From contig OZ241321.1 in assembly GCA_965199725.1 (NCBI GenBank), positions 310,001 to 374,000 on the forward strand: a DNA stretch of 64,000 nt, in the 5' to 3' direction. The DNA is from G965199725 sp965199725 (GTDB lineage: Bacteria > Pseudomonadota > Gammaproteobacteria > Nitrosococcales > Methylophagaceae). Positions 27,075 to 35,810 of the stretch are shown here, one piece after another. How positions within the stretch are numbered: the stretch's first letter is position 1; every line of letters starts with the position of its first letter. Under the pieces are notes generated by a model. It made no database searches, was not told the DNA's origin, and was given only the letters and a program-made list of their open reading frames with translations. A program made the translations under genes and the position numbers.

Positions 27075-27090
27075 AATTTTTTACTTTCCT

Positions 27091-27166
27091 TGGTGGGTGC
27101 TGAGGGGATCGAACCCCCGACCCTCGCCTTGTAAGGGCGATGCTCTCCCAGCTGAGCTAAGCACCC
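27091..27166 (-). tRNA. tRNA-Val (TAC)
   Basis: A 76-base minus-strand cloverleaf. Acceptor stem GGGTGCT/AGCACCC, D arm TAGCTCAGCTGGGAGAGC, anticodon loop CTTACAA with TAC, T arm GGTTCGATCCC, CCA encoded. Its 5' end lies only 10 bases past the hupB stop, so hupB mRNA and the tRNA are probably cotranscribed and separated by RNase P. Confidence 0.97.
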
Positions 27167-27176
27167 AAAAAGCGGT

Positions 27177-27449
27177 TCAGTTTACAGCATCCTTGAGGAC
27201 CTTGCCAGCCTTGAAAGCGGGTATTTTTGCTGCTGCAATTTGAATTTTATCACCAGTGCGAGGATTGCGACCAGTACGCGCAGCGCGATCACGTACAGAA
27301 AATGTACCAAACCCGACCAACGTTACCTGATCACCACTACTTAATGCTTTAGTGACCGCCCCTGTCATACCATCAATGGCCAATGCTGCCTTCGCTTTTG
27401 AAATACCAGCGTTTCTTGCAATTTCATCAATCAATTCAGATTTATTCAT
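27177..27449 (-). CDS. hupB: DNA-binding protein HU-beta
   Basis: A 90-residue histone-like HU subunit that binds and bends DNA as a dimer. MNKSELIDEIARNAGISKAKA at the start, VTLVGFGTFSVRDRAARTGRNPRTG with the DNA-binding arm around residues 45-65, and KIPAFKAGKVLKDAVN at the end are canonical. TTAAGGAACAG precedes the ATG. A good promoter lies about 70-95 bases upstream. The gene heads hupB-tRNA-Val-tRNA-Asp-ppiD. Confidence 0.96.
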   Translation of the reverse strand: MNKSELIDEIARNAGISKAKAALAIDGMTGAVTKALSSGDQVTLVGFGTFSVRDRAARTGRNPRTGDKIQIAAAKIPAFKAGKVLKDAVN

Positions 27450-27514
27450 AGTCTGTTCCTTAAAGTTATTATTGGTATAATAATAGGTAACGCTTAGACG
27501 CCAGCCTATTTACT

Positions 27515-27544
27515 TATCTAACTACAGCAAAAACAAGGTGTCAA
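27515..27544 (-). promoter_or_regulatory. sigma70-type promoter of hupB
   Basis: On the minus strand TTGACA (27544-27539) and TAGATA (27520-27515) are 18 bases apart, about 66 bases upstream of the hupB ATG. The -35 box is a perfect consensus match and the -10 box is moderate. Confidence 0.55.
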
Positions 27545-27643
27545 GATATTTGTGTGCTTTATTGTCTTTTGTTGCAAAAATAATTGCCAGCATCAGGCTA
27601 TAACACACTTAAGTTTACAAATATATTGTAAAAAATAATGGTA

Positions 27644-28453
27644 TCATCGCATTGCTTTTGTTAGCCATCGTTTGGTAAGCATCGCATATTGCTTAATGCT
27701 GATTGTCTCTGGGCGTTGTTTGGGATCAATATTGCTAGCAAAAAAATCTTCCTGAAAAACTACGTTTTTCAGTGCATTAGAAACAGTTTTGCGCCGTTGT
27801 GAAAAAGCCTGCATTACAATTTTATTAATCGCCTCAACAGGCACATCGCTAACAAACTCAGCACGTGGACGCAAATAAATAATGGCCGACTCAATCTTGG
27901 GTACAGGATGAAATGCTGCAGGCGGTACATTAAATAAATTAAGCACTTCAAACTGATATTGCACCATAATGCTTAATCTACCATATGCTTTAGTGCCCGG
28001 TTGCGCGCAAATTCGCTCAACTACATCGCGTTGCAACATAAAACACATATCATCTATATGACGAGCATGCGCTAGCAAATGGAATAATAAGGGTGTGGTA
28101 ATATTGTAGGGCAAATTACCAACGATGCGTAATTTTTGATCACTCCCTACCACTACCAGCGCTTTATAATCAAACGTAAGCGCATCAGCATGATGAATAG
28201 CCACATGTGCATATTTTGCCATTGTCTGTCGCAGTAAATACACTAAATCACAATCAAGCTCAATAGCATCTAATGCGCCACTTAATGTTGATAATGGCAA
28301 TGTTAGCGCACCCCGACCTGGCCCAATCTCCACCAAATGTTGATGACTTTTTGGATCAATGACTGCAATAATATCAGCGATAATATGCACATCATGCAAA
28401 AAGTTCTGACTAAAACGTTTTTTTGCTACCGGATAGTGCCGTGTTTTTTTCAT
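27644..28453 (-). CDS. rsmA: 16S rRNA (adenine1518/1519-N6)-dimethyltransferase
   Basis: A 269-residue SAM-dependent methyltransferase (KsgA) that dimethylates two adjacent adenines near the 3' end of 16S rRNA during 30S maturation. KKRFSQNFLHDVHIIADI at the start, SAM motif VEIGPGRGALTLPL (about residues 42-55), NLPYNITTPLLFHLL (about 116-130) and the C-terminal FSQRRKTVSNALKNV are typical. I start at ATG 28453, which overlaps the pdxA stop by one base (TGATG). Last visible gene of the lptD-surA-pdxA-rsmA run; apaG and apaH do not follow. Confidence 0.96.
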   Translation of the reverse strand: MKKTRHYPVAKKRFSQNFLHDVHIIADIIAVIDPKSHQHLVEIGPGRGALTLPLSTLSGALDAIELDCDLVYLLRQTMAKYAHVAIHHADALTFDYKALVVVGSDQKLRIVGNLPYNITTPLLFHLLAHARHIDDMCFMLQRDVVERICAQPGTKAYGRLSIMVQYQFEVLNLFNVPPAAFHPVPKIESAIIYLRPRAEFVSDVPVEAINKIVMQAFSQRRKTVSNALKNVVFQEDFFASNIDPKQRPETISIKQYAMLTKRWLTKAMR

Positions 28454-29445
28454 CAACTCTGGCGGTTTTTTGTCATCATAACAGCCATATCCACCGCCAT
28501 TTGCAAGCTTGTGGTTGTTGCTTTACCTGTACCAGCAAGATCAAGGGCTGTGCCATGATCAACTGACGTTCGAATAAAGGGCAACCCCAAAGTGATATTA
28601 ACTGCCTGTCCAAATCCCTGATGCTTTAATACTGGTAAACCCTGATCATGATACATTGCAAGCACAACATCAAAACTTTGTAATTTTTCCTTAACAAACA
28701 ATGTATCAGCCGGCCAAGGACCAGAAACGCTAATACCTTGGTTTATGAACTGCCTGATAACAGGCGCTATTATTTCAATTTCTTCTAGCCCAAGATGACC
28801 ATTTTCTCCAGCATGAGGGTTAAGTCCACATACTGCGATACGCGGGGTTGTTATAGCAAAATAACGAATTAAATGCTGGTGGATAATCTCTATACTATGC
28901 CGTAATGACTCATGGTTAATTGCACTACTGACAGCATGTAAAGGTAAGTGTGTTGTGGCAAGGGCGACGCGCAATGACGGTGTTGCCAGCATCATCACCA
29001 CTTTACAGACTCCTGACCCAGCTGCTAAAAATTCGGTATGACCAGTAAACGCAATATTGGCTCGATTGATAATAGCTTTGTTAACTGGTGCAGTAACCAC
29101 AGCATCAAACTGACCAGTCAAACACCCATCCAGCGCCGTTTGCAGTATATTCAATACATAATTGACATTGCTACTATCTAAAATGCCGGCTACACTGACA
29201 ACCGCTAAATCAACCGACAGGTAACGTATTGTACCCACAGGGGGTGGTGCTGGCGGACAATGTAAATTGACCGGTTCCATACTGATGGGTATGCCCAGAC
29301 TATCAGCGCGCTGCTGTAATAATGACGGATCAGCAATGACTACCAATTCACAATGCTGCTGATAGCATGCTATCTGCACACAAAGATCCGGTCCTATCCC
29401 TGCTGGCTCGCCTGCTGTTAATGCAATACGCGGACAGTTATTCAA
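28453..29445 (-). CDS. pdxA: 4-hydroxythreonine-4-phosphate dehydrogenase
   Basis: A 330-residue NAD- and metal-dependent enzyme of pyridoxal phosphate synthesis by the DXP-dependent route. IALTAGEPAGIGPDLCVQI at the start; metal-binding histidines in AFTGHTEFLA, CGLNPHAGENG and AMYHDQGLPVLKHQGFG; VDHGTALDLAGTGKA at the C-terminus. Length matches E. coli PdxA (329). The gene overlaps both surA (by four bases) and rsmA, indicating translational coupling. Confidence 0.95.
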   Translation of the reverse strand: MNNCPRIALTAGEPAGIGPDLCVQIACYQQHCELVVIADPSLLQQRADSLGIPISMEPVNLHCPPAPPPVGTIRYLSVDLAVVSVAGILDSSNVNYVLNILQTALDGCLTGQFDAVVTAPVNKAIINRANIAFTGHTEFLAAGSGVCKVVMMLATPSLRVALATTHLPLHAVSSAINHESLRHSIEIIHQHLIRYFAITTPRIAVCGLNPHAGENGHLGLEEIEIIAPVIRQFINQGISVSGPWPADTLFVKEKLQSFDVVLAMYHDQGLPVLKHQGFGQAVNITLGLPFIRTSVDHGTALDLAGTGKATTTSLQMAVDMAVMMTKNRQS

Positions 29446-30707
29446 TCGCGGTAATCAACATAGGCTTCATCACGTATGCGATGTAACCAGCTTGCCAATT
29501 CTTCAGCAATTTTTCGTTGGTGAATCTGCTTACGGGCATCTATTCTTTTAAGTTCTTTTGCCATATTTTTTTCACGGCGGTCATATACTTTAACCAAATG
29601 CCAACCAAAACGACTTTTAAATACTTCGCTAATAGCGCCTAGCTCTAAAGCATTCATTTTCTCTTCAAACTCTGGCACCATAGAACCAGGAATAACCCAG
29701 TCTAAGCTTCCGCCCTCAATTGCCGAGGCAATATCATCAGAATGTGCACGCGCTAACTCTGCAAAGTCTTCGCCATAAAGTATGCGTTCTCGCAATGAAT
29801 TCAGACGATTTTCTATCTGCTTATCAGTGTTCAATTCATCTGTCTGTATCAGAATATGACTGACCAGTGTTTGTTTTACCATGTATTTGGTTTTTTCGGC
29901 TTTCTTATCAACTAGCTTAACTAAATGAAACCCGCTACTACTACGAAGCGCATCACTTACCTGCAAAATATCGAGTTGTGGCACCACTTTGGTAAATAAG
30001 CTCGGTAATTCCCCTCGTTTACGCCAACCAAGATCACCGCCTTCCAGTGCGTTTGGACCGTCTGAATAACTTGTTGCCGCTTCAGAAAAATCAATGCCAT
30101 CCTGTAATAATGATTGCACTTTCATTAATTTACGCTTTGCTGCTTGCACCTCATCTGGCGAAGCGGCTGGTGGCAGACTTATCAGTATATGCAGCAAATG
30201 ATAATTTTCTTCAGCTCCACCCTGTGCAATCTGCGTAGCTAGAAAATTATCAATTTCTCTCTCAGAAATAAAAATTTTGTCTTCAACCTGACTTTTTTGC
30301 AAGCGATTAACAATAATGTCATTACGAACTGATTCTCTGAAGTCAGCAAAACCAAAACCATCATTCTGCAAAATATCTCTGAACTCGCGCAACGTTAAGT
30401 TATTATTTTTTGCAATCTGGCTCAGTACTGCATTTAGGTGATTGTCACCCACACGTATGCCCATTTCACTTGCTTTTTGTAGTTGTATTCGCTGAATGAT
30501 AAGTCGCTCCAGTAATTGTGTTTGCAAAATATCATCAGAGGGGATCGCCGCATTACGTTGTGCTAACCTTTGACGGACAGTACGGCTCATCTCCTTCAGA
30601 TCGCTGGCAAGGACAGCCTCGTTATTGACCACAGCAATAATGCGATCAAGCGGTTCAGCCCATAAAAGCCCGGGTAGCAATAAAACAAACAATACAATTT
30701 TAATCAT
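29442..30707 (-). CDS. surA: periplasmic chaperone SurA (peptidyl-prolyl isomerase)
   Basis: A 421-residue periplasmic chaperone that escorts outer-membrane proteins such as LptD to the BAM complex. A signal peptide (MIKIVLFVLLLPGLLWA) is followed by RIIAVVNNEAVLASDL. The SurA N-domain runs to about residue 160. Two parvulin domains follow, each with a GGDLGW- or GGSLDW-type core (about 165-265 and 275-375), then a C-terminal helix. Length is near E. coli SurA (428). It follows lptD, its main client, as in most gammaproteobacteria. Confidence 0.95.
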   Translation of the reverse strand: MIKIVLFVLLLPGLLWAEPLDRIIAVVNNEAVLASDLKEMSRTVRQRLAQRNAAIPSDDILQTQLLERLIIQRIQLQKASEMGIRVGDNHLNAVLSQIAKNNNLTLREFRDILQNDGFGFADFRESVRNDIIVNRLQKSQVEDKIFISEREIDNFLATQIAQGGAEENYHLLHILISLPPAASPDEVQAAKRKLMKVQSLLQDGIDFSEAATSYSDGPNALEGGDLGWRKRGELPSLFTKVVPQLDILQVSDALRSSSGFHLVKLVDKKAEKTKYMVKQTLVSHILIQTDELNTDKQIENRLNSLRERILYGEDFAELARAHSDDIASAIEGGSLDWVIPGSMVPEFEEKMNALELGAISEVFKSRFGWHLVKVYDRREKNMAKELKRIDARKQIHQRKIAEELASWLHRIRDEAYVDYRD

Positions 30708-30749
30708 AAAAAATATAAACCCTAAAACAGTCCATATTTAGGTTAGCTG

Positions 30750-30784
30750 CACTCAATAAACTGGTTATCTAACCAGATAGAGTG
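30750..30784 (-). promoter_or_regulatory. hairpin between lptD and surA
   Basis: CTGGTTA (30761-30767) and TAACCAG (30770-30776) form a perfect seven-pair stem with a two-base loop, and CACTC/GAGTG arms lie outside it (30750-30754, 30780-30784). There is no T-run on the transcribed side, so it looks more like an mRNA processing or stability element than a terminator. Confidence 0.4.
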
Positions 30785-30800
30785 TAGCGTTAAGATAAAT

Positions 30801-33008
30801 TTAGTAGCCAAGAATACTTTCTTTCAGCAATTCATCTGTCTTTTGACCAAAAATACCCAAACCTCTTAGTTCAAGCTGGAAAAACATGCCAAAATCCAGT
30901 TTTTTATCTGTCTTATTATAATAATCGCTACCAACCAATCGTGCTGCCCAGCAACAGCTATCATATTGAATACCAAGCAACGATTCTAGCGTGTTGTGTT
31001 CATCTTCCTTCATTGAATAATACCATCGCCCTACCATACTCCATTTATGGTTAAAAGGTACATAGGTAGATAAATCAATTTGCTCTTTGCGATCACGGCG
31101 GTAGCGATGTGTTATGTTAAAAATTGATTTATTATCTCCCCGATAGCGTAGTTGGGCAGCTAAAATATTAGCTAAGCCCTGATAGGGGTCCCATTGCATT
31201 TCGCTACGAATTTTCCATTTTTTGCCAAGTGATAATACCGCTTCAGCGACTATATCAGACTGAGATCTGGTATCTTTACCACTATTATGTAAGGCAACAT
31301 TGCGATTTTTAAGGTATTGAATTTGACCTACACTAAAACGGAAATTTTCCTGCCCTGTTTTTCTGTCAACAATACGCGATGTTATCGCCATTGACACCTG
31401 ATTAGTATCGCCAATGCGGTCATTGCCTGAAAAACGGTCATAAGAAAACAACTGCGCCATATTAAAAGTACGCAAACTGGTGTCAAAAATAGGTATATGC
31501 TGCTGATCGCGCTCAGGCACATAAAGATAAAAAGCGCGAGGTTCCAATGTATGAATATAATCCTGACCCCAAATATTGATGTCACGCTCAAAAAACAAGC
31601 CACTATCAACACTTAGCAATGGCAATGCTCTAGTTGGCATTCGATCACCCTTAACCTCAGAGCCATCTTTATAATTTAACTCATACCAAGTGCTATGTAA
31701 TGCAGCACGCGGTTTTACAAATGCTGCCGCCCATCGTAATGGCAGACTGACTGCAGGTACTATGTCAATCCGCCTTCCTCTTAGCTTGGTTTTGTGATCA
31801 AACTTGACATACCTTGCTTTCAAAGCATAGGTAAGGCCTATGAACTGGTTTGGCAACGAACTTGTGAATGATATTTCAGGCGAGCGTTGATAAGGCTTTA
31901 CCACATCAGCCAATGTCTGATAGGACTCTACTCGTCCATTCAGACTCCAGTTATTATGGTTGTAGCTAGCCTGAAATAAGCGCTTGATATGGGTAGTGCT
32001 GGTCAGGCCAAGGCTGGAACCAAAGTCATTTAAATACTCTATATCCGATACATAGTTATAATCAACATTGGTATACAAACGAGGTGTGACCTGAGTGTTA
32101 TGTAGCCATTTGATATGTTTACGGTTTTGGTTGTAATATTTGTTAATTTTAAGGCCGTCTCTTTTCAAATCGTCATTAGGCAGATAATCAACTCCTAAAA
32201 TACCTCTACTTTTGTGACTTAAATAACGAAATTCGCCGATCAACATCAACCCACGTTTAGACATATTACGCGGTGTCAATGTCGCATCCATGTTTGGGGC
32301 AATATTCCAGTAATAGGGAGTGATTATCTCAGTACCCAGCTTGCCGCTCGTACCAACAGATGGTGTCAAAAAACCAGATTTACGTTCGTCATTGAGTGGA
32401 AAATTAACATAAGGAGTATAAAAAACAGGAAAACCACCCAAGCGTAAAACAGCATGATGAGCCACTCCTACTGCTGTTTGATGGTTCAGTTTAACCGTTG
32501 ATGCTGATAATTGCCAGGCGCTATCATTGGCAGAGCAGGTTGTATAAGTGGCATTGTCAAGTATAGTAAGCGCCCTACCTTGCTGATGCGCAGTACTTGC
32601 AATGCCTCGCGCATAATTGCCACGCAACAGATAACTGGCATCCAGTGTATCGCCCTGATCTGCAGTTACAGACCATTCAGCTTCTGCTGAATGGAGAATA
32701 ATATCACTGTCTCTTATACGAACGTTACCCTGCGCTGTAATATAGCCAGTAGTCTTGTTATAAGTAGCGCGATCAGCTATCAGTTCCCGGTTTGCCTGCC
32801 TTAATTCAACGTTACCAGTAAAAACTGATGTATCATCCTTAACTAACTGTGCATGGTCAGCTTTAGCATCTATCTGCTGATTTTCCGGATTGGCAACAAC
32901 AGGTAAAAAATCAACATCGTCACTAGCAAGCACGCTGCAAATATCAGCCATCGCTATTGAGCTACTGTACAAAAGAACCGCAGTTAAAAAAAATATCAGT
33001 TTGTGCAT
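30801..33008 (-). CDS. lptD: LPS-assembly outer-membrane protein LptD
   Basis: A 735-residue beta-barrel that with LptE inserts lipopolysaccharide into the outer leaflet. Signal peptide MHKLIFFLTAVLLYSSSIAM; OstA-type jellyroll at about residues 50-170 (DHAQLVKDDTSVFTGNVELR, GYITAQGNVRIRD); barrel from about 190 with NFPLNDERKSGFLTPSVGTS. The cysteines needed for the disulfide switch are present: one near residue 24, one in TYTTCSAND, and the adjacent pair YDSCCWAAR near the end. Shorter than E. coli LptD (784) but within family range. Upstream are a 220-base spacer and two plus-strand tRNA genes. Confidence 0.94.
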   Translation of the reverse strand: MHKLIFFLTAVLLYSSSIAMADICSVLASDDVDFLPVVANPENQQIDAKADHAQLVKDDTSVFTGNVELRQANRELIADRATYNKTTGYITAQGNVRIRDSDIILHSAEAEWSVTADQGDTLDASYLLRGNYARGIASTAHQQGRALTILDNATYTTCSANDSAWQLSASTVKLNHQTAVGVAHHAVLRLGGFPVFYTPYVNFPLNDERKSGFLTPSVGTSGKLGTEIITPYYWNIAPNMDATLTPRNMSKRGLMLIGEFRYLSHKSRGILGVDYLPNDDLKRDGLKINKYYNQNRKHIKWLHNTQVTPRLYTNVDYNYVSDIEYLNDFGSSLGLTSTTHIKRLFQASYNHNNWSLNGRVESYQTLADVVKPYQRSPEISFTSSLPNQFIGLTYALKARYVKFDHKTKLRGRRIDIVPAVSLPLRWAAAFVKPRAALHSTWYELNYKDGSEVKGDRMPTRALPLLSVDSGLFFERDINIWGQDYIHTLEPRAFYLYVPERDQQHIPIFDTSLRTFNMAQLFSYDRFSGNDRIGDTNQVSMAITSRIVDRKTGQENFRFSVGQIQYLKNRNVALHNSGKDTRSQSDIVAEAVLSLGKKWKIRSEMQWDPYQGLANILAAQLRYRGDNKSIFNITHRYRRDRKEQIDLSTYVPFNHKWSMVGRWYYSMKEDEHNTLESLLGIQYDSCCWAARLVGSDYYNKTDKKLDFGMFFQLELRGLGIFGQKTDELLKESILGY

Positions 33009-33188
33009 ATCATTATCCTAGCATCAAAACTGATCTATCCAAATAAAAAATTAACCATTTATCTGTTGTCGTACAATTACAACAAATTAAAAAACGACTA
33101 CTTATACAAAAAGTAACGTACACTTAAAATCAATCAATGCTAATCCATGTTATTTTATTGATTTGACTGTTAACAAGTTAGCTAAAAA

Positions 33189-33217
33189 TTGACAGAAAAA
33201 TGACAACACCTTATAGT
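33189..33217 (+). promoter_or_regulatory. sigma70 promoter of the tRNA-Ala/tRNA-Glu unit
   Basis: TTGACA at 33189-33194 and TATAGT at 33212-33217 with a 17-base spacer, 15 bases before the mature tRNA-Ala 5' end. Near-consensus and ideally placed for a strong stable-RNA promoter. Confidence 0.8.
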
Positions 33218-33232
33218 ATGAGGCTGCTTTCA

Positions 33233-33308
33233 GGGGCTATAGCTCAGCTGGGAGAGCGCTTCGCTGGCAGCGAAGAGGTCGACGGTTCGATCCCGTCTAG
33301 CTCCACCA
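33233..33308 (+). tRNA. tRNA-Ala (GGC)
   Basis: A 76-base cloverleaf with acceptor GGGGCTA/TAGCTCC (one G-U pair), D arm TAGCTCAGCTGGGAGAGC, anticodon stem CTTCG/CGAAG with loop CTGGCAG (GGC), T arm GGTTCGATCCC and encoded CCA. It is cotranscribed with tRNA-Glu 24 bases downstream. Confidence 0.97.
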
Positions 33309-33332
33309 ACATAACAGAAAGACAGATTCTTA

Positions 33333-33408
33333 GTCCCCATCGTCTAGAGGCCTAGGACACTGCCCTTTCACGGCAGTAACAGGGGTTCGAACCCCCTTGG
33401 GGACGCCA
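33333..33408 (+). tRNA. tRNA-Glu (TTC)
   Basis: A 76-base cloverleaf with acceptor GTCCCCA/TGGGGAC, anticodon loop CTTTCAC with TTC, T arm GGTTCGAACCC and encoded GCCA. Second gene of the short tRNA operon, followed at once by a terminator. Confidence 0.97.
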
Positions 33409-33418
33409 TATATAACAG

Positions 33419-33446
33419 CCGCTTAAGTAAAAACTAAGCGGTTTTA
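33419..33446 (+). terminator. rho-independent terminator of tRNA operon
   Basis: CCGCTTA (33419-33425) pairs with TAAGCGG (33435-33441) around a nine-base loop, directly followed by TTTT. It ends the tRNA-Ala/tRNA-Glu transcript. Confidence 0.8.
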
Positions 33447-33537
33447 TATCTTAAATATTCAATAATAAAATGTCCGTATCCGCCTATACTAACCCTGACT
33501 GTAATTACATTATCTAGCTGATCGCACATTATGTCAT

Positions 33538-34599
33538 TTAATGAATTCGCTTTATTGAATACCAGCCCAGCAAGGCAAAAAATAACGTTGGCATTGACGC
33601 AGCTAACCAGGGAAATATGCCAAATACTAAACCAACATGTTGAAAAATCTGGTTCACCAGATGAAAACCGATACCAGTCAGCACGCCAATCATAATACGT
33701 CCACCAATTGGCGTAGACCTTAACGGACCGAAAATAAAGGGAACCGCCAAAAATACCATGACTGCCGAGCTAATTGGCGTCATAACCTTTATCCAAAATG
33801 CCATTGTGTATCGTTCAACCGCTTGGTAATTATCTTTCAGATAGTCAATGTAAGCAAGCAATCGCCAAACAGGCAAAAATTCTGGTGGCACAACGATAAT
33901 ATTAAGCATACCCGGATCAAGCTTAGACTTCCATCTGGCATTTTCTACCGTCCTTGTTTTAACACCCTGCTCATCAATAGCACTTTGTGTGACTCCTGTT
34001 AAAAGCCAAGCACCATCATATTGTGCACCTTCGGCTTTTGTAACAATACGTAATTGATTGTCTTCATCAAATTCGTAAATAACAATATTTTCAAAACCGC
34101 CATCAGGCATAATGCGGCCAATATGATTAAAGCGGGGTCCATCCCGTGTCCAGAAGCCCTCGTCTTTTTCAGCAGCGATATTACCCTTTTGTGCCAATGA
34201 TTGAATCTTGCGGGCTTTATGCTCTGTTAATGGTCTCACAACTTCACCAATAAGAACAACGACAACCATTAAGAATACTGCAACAATCATAACAGCATTA
34301 TTGATTTGTTGAACTGACAGCCCAGCGGCACGCATCACTACTAATTCGCTCTGATTTGCCAAATTACCAAGCCCAAGTACAGCACCCAATAGCGCTGCTA
34401 CTGGCAATAACTCATAAATCCGTTTAGGCATTGATAGCAGCATGTACCGAGCAATAGTGGACAGTTGGTAATGACCTTTGCCAAGATCGTCCAGTTCACC
34501 AACAAAGTCCATAAAACTATAAAGCGCCAGCAGGATGACCAAAACTAGAAAAATATTTGTCAGTATCGTTTTGCTTATATAACGCTGTAACAATCCCAT
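33538..34599 (-). CDS. lptG: LPS export ABC transporter permease LptG
   Basis: A 353-residue inner-membrane subunit of the LptB2FG complex that extracts LPS and passes it to LptC. N-terminus LLQRYISKTILTNIFLVLVI with helix 1; three helices before and three after a periplasmic beta-jellyroll (about residues 130-265); AALLGAVLGLGNLANQSELVVMRAAG is the coupling-helix region (about 68-92). It overlaps the lptF stop by one base. LptB, LptC and LptA are not in the window. Confidence 0.94.
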   Translation of the reverse strand: MGLLQRYISKTILTNIFLVLVILLALYSFMDFVGELDDLGKGHYQLSTIARYMLLSMPKRIYELLPVAALLGAVLGLGNLANQSELVVMRAAGLSVQQINNAVMIVAVFLMVVVVLIGEVVRPLTEHKARKIQSLAQKGNIAAEKDEGFWTRDGPRFNHIGRIMPDGGFENIVIYEFDEDNQLRIVTKAEGAQYDGAWLLTGVTQSAIDEQGVKTRTVENARWKSKLDPGMLNIIVVPPEFLPVWRLLAYIDYLKDNYQAVERYTMAFWIKVMTPISSAVMVFLAVPFIFGPLRSTPIGGRIMIGVLTGIGFHLVNQIFQHVGLVFGIFPWLAASMPTLFFALLGWYSIKRIH

Positions 34600-35732
34600 T
34601 ATCCGGCCTTTTTGGCTTGCCTATACTGAAGCCAATGGTAATGAAACTTATGCCAGTTTAACATTAACAGTAATACAAATAACGCCAGTAAGTGAACCCA
34701 TATCGCGCCTAACCATGGAGCAATGGTGCCCTTCGCTACCCATGCCCGGCTAACACCTGAGGCATTGCTATAAATGATGTATATCAGTATGGCAGGAAAA
34801 AAACCAGCGTACCGCCCATTTCTTGGTCCGGTTTTAGCTAAGTTAATTGCTATAAGGCTAAGTAACACTGTCATAACTATGGACGAAAGTCGCCACTGTA
34901 TCTCTGCCCAATCACGAGTGCTTCCTCTTTGCCACAGCACGCTGGTTGGTAACGCTTTTTGCCTTTGCTTAATCTGTTTTTGTCCACCCCGCTCTATCAA
35001 CAGGCTATGGGTTTCATAACTGGCAACGATAAAATCCTTATCGCCGCCCTCACCTTCATAGCGATAACCGTTTTCCAATATCAGATATTTACTGCCTGTC
35101 TCAGCATCAATATCAAACCGACCTTTCTCGGCGCGAAAAATAAGCGGTTTGCTATCACGATGAATAACCATAAATACATTAACCATTCCCTGCCTGTCAT
35201 CGGTCAAACTTTCTGTATAGAACGTCCACTTATCATTACGGCTCTCCTTAAAACTACCGGCGATTAAGCCGCTTGTGTCTGCTGACATTTTAGCAAGTTG
35301 CTCTAATCTATAACGCTCATTCAATATATGCGGCACAATCAGCAAAGATAATATAGCAACAATAATTGCGATTATCCCTGAAAAAACGCTAACGTTGCGA
35401 ATAAGTCTATAATTAGAAATACCGCAGGCAGCCATAACAGTCAGTTCATTATCTGCATTCATGCGCCCCAAAGACAGCATCACGGCTAAAAAGGCCGCCA
35501 TAGGCAGCAAAATTGATAATGCACCTAAGGAACTATAGCCTAACAAAGTAAAGATAATATCGCCTGGCAAGTTACCTGCTGCTGCCTGCGCCAGATAGCG
35601 TGCAAATCGTGTAACCACAAAAATCAGCCATAACACACTGACAACAGCCAATAGGCTTACGCTTAATTCACGCAGCAAATAACGATCAATAATGGCAAAA
35701 TAAGAACGAAAAAATTGTAGAATTACAGACAT
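34599..35732 (-). CDS. lptF: LPS export ABC transporter permease LptF
   Basis: A 377-residue partner of LptG with the same layout: three N-terminal helices, a periplasmic jellyroll (about residues 130-275) and three C-terminal helices. IIDRYLLRELSVSLLAVVSV is the characteristic start, and LSLGRMNADNELTVMAACGIS the coupling region. The MSVILQFFRS extension precedes the usual start; an internal start is possible but I see no better ribosome site. It is divergent from pepA across 78 bases, the standard gammaproteobacterial arrangement. Confidence 0.94.
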   Translation of the reverse strand: MSVILQFFRSYFAIIDRYLLRELSVSLLAVVSVLWLIFVVTRFARYLAQAAAGNLPGDIIFTLLGYSSLGALSILLPMAAFLAVMLSLGRMNADNELTVMAACGISNYRLIRNVSVFSGIIAIIVAILSLLIVPHILNERYRLEQLAKMSADTSGLIAGSFKESRNDKWTFYTESLTDDRQGMVNVFMVIHRDSKPLIFRAEKGRFDIDAETGSKYLILENGYRYEGEGGDKDFIVASYETHSLLIERGGQKQIKQRQKALPTSVLWQRGSTRDWAEIQWRLSSIVMTVLLSLIAINLAKTGPRNGRYAGFFPAILIYIIYSNASGVSRAWVAKGTIAPWLGAIWVHLLALFVLLLMLNWHKFHYHWLQYRQAKKAG

Positions 35733-35810
35733 TTTTTAATGATCTTGGTTAAAATAGAGCCTACTTTTTAGACATAAATAGACTTACCACTACACGCTCA
35801 GGAGAAACAC

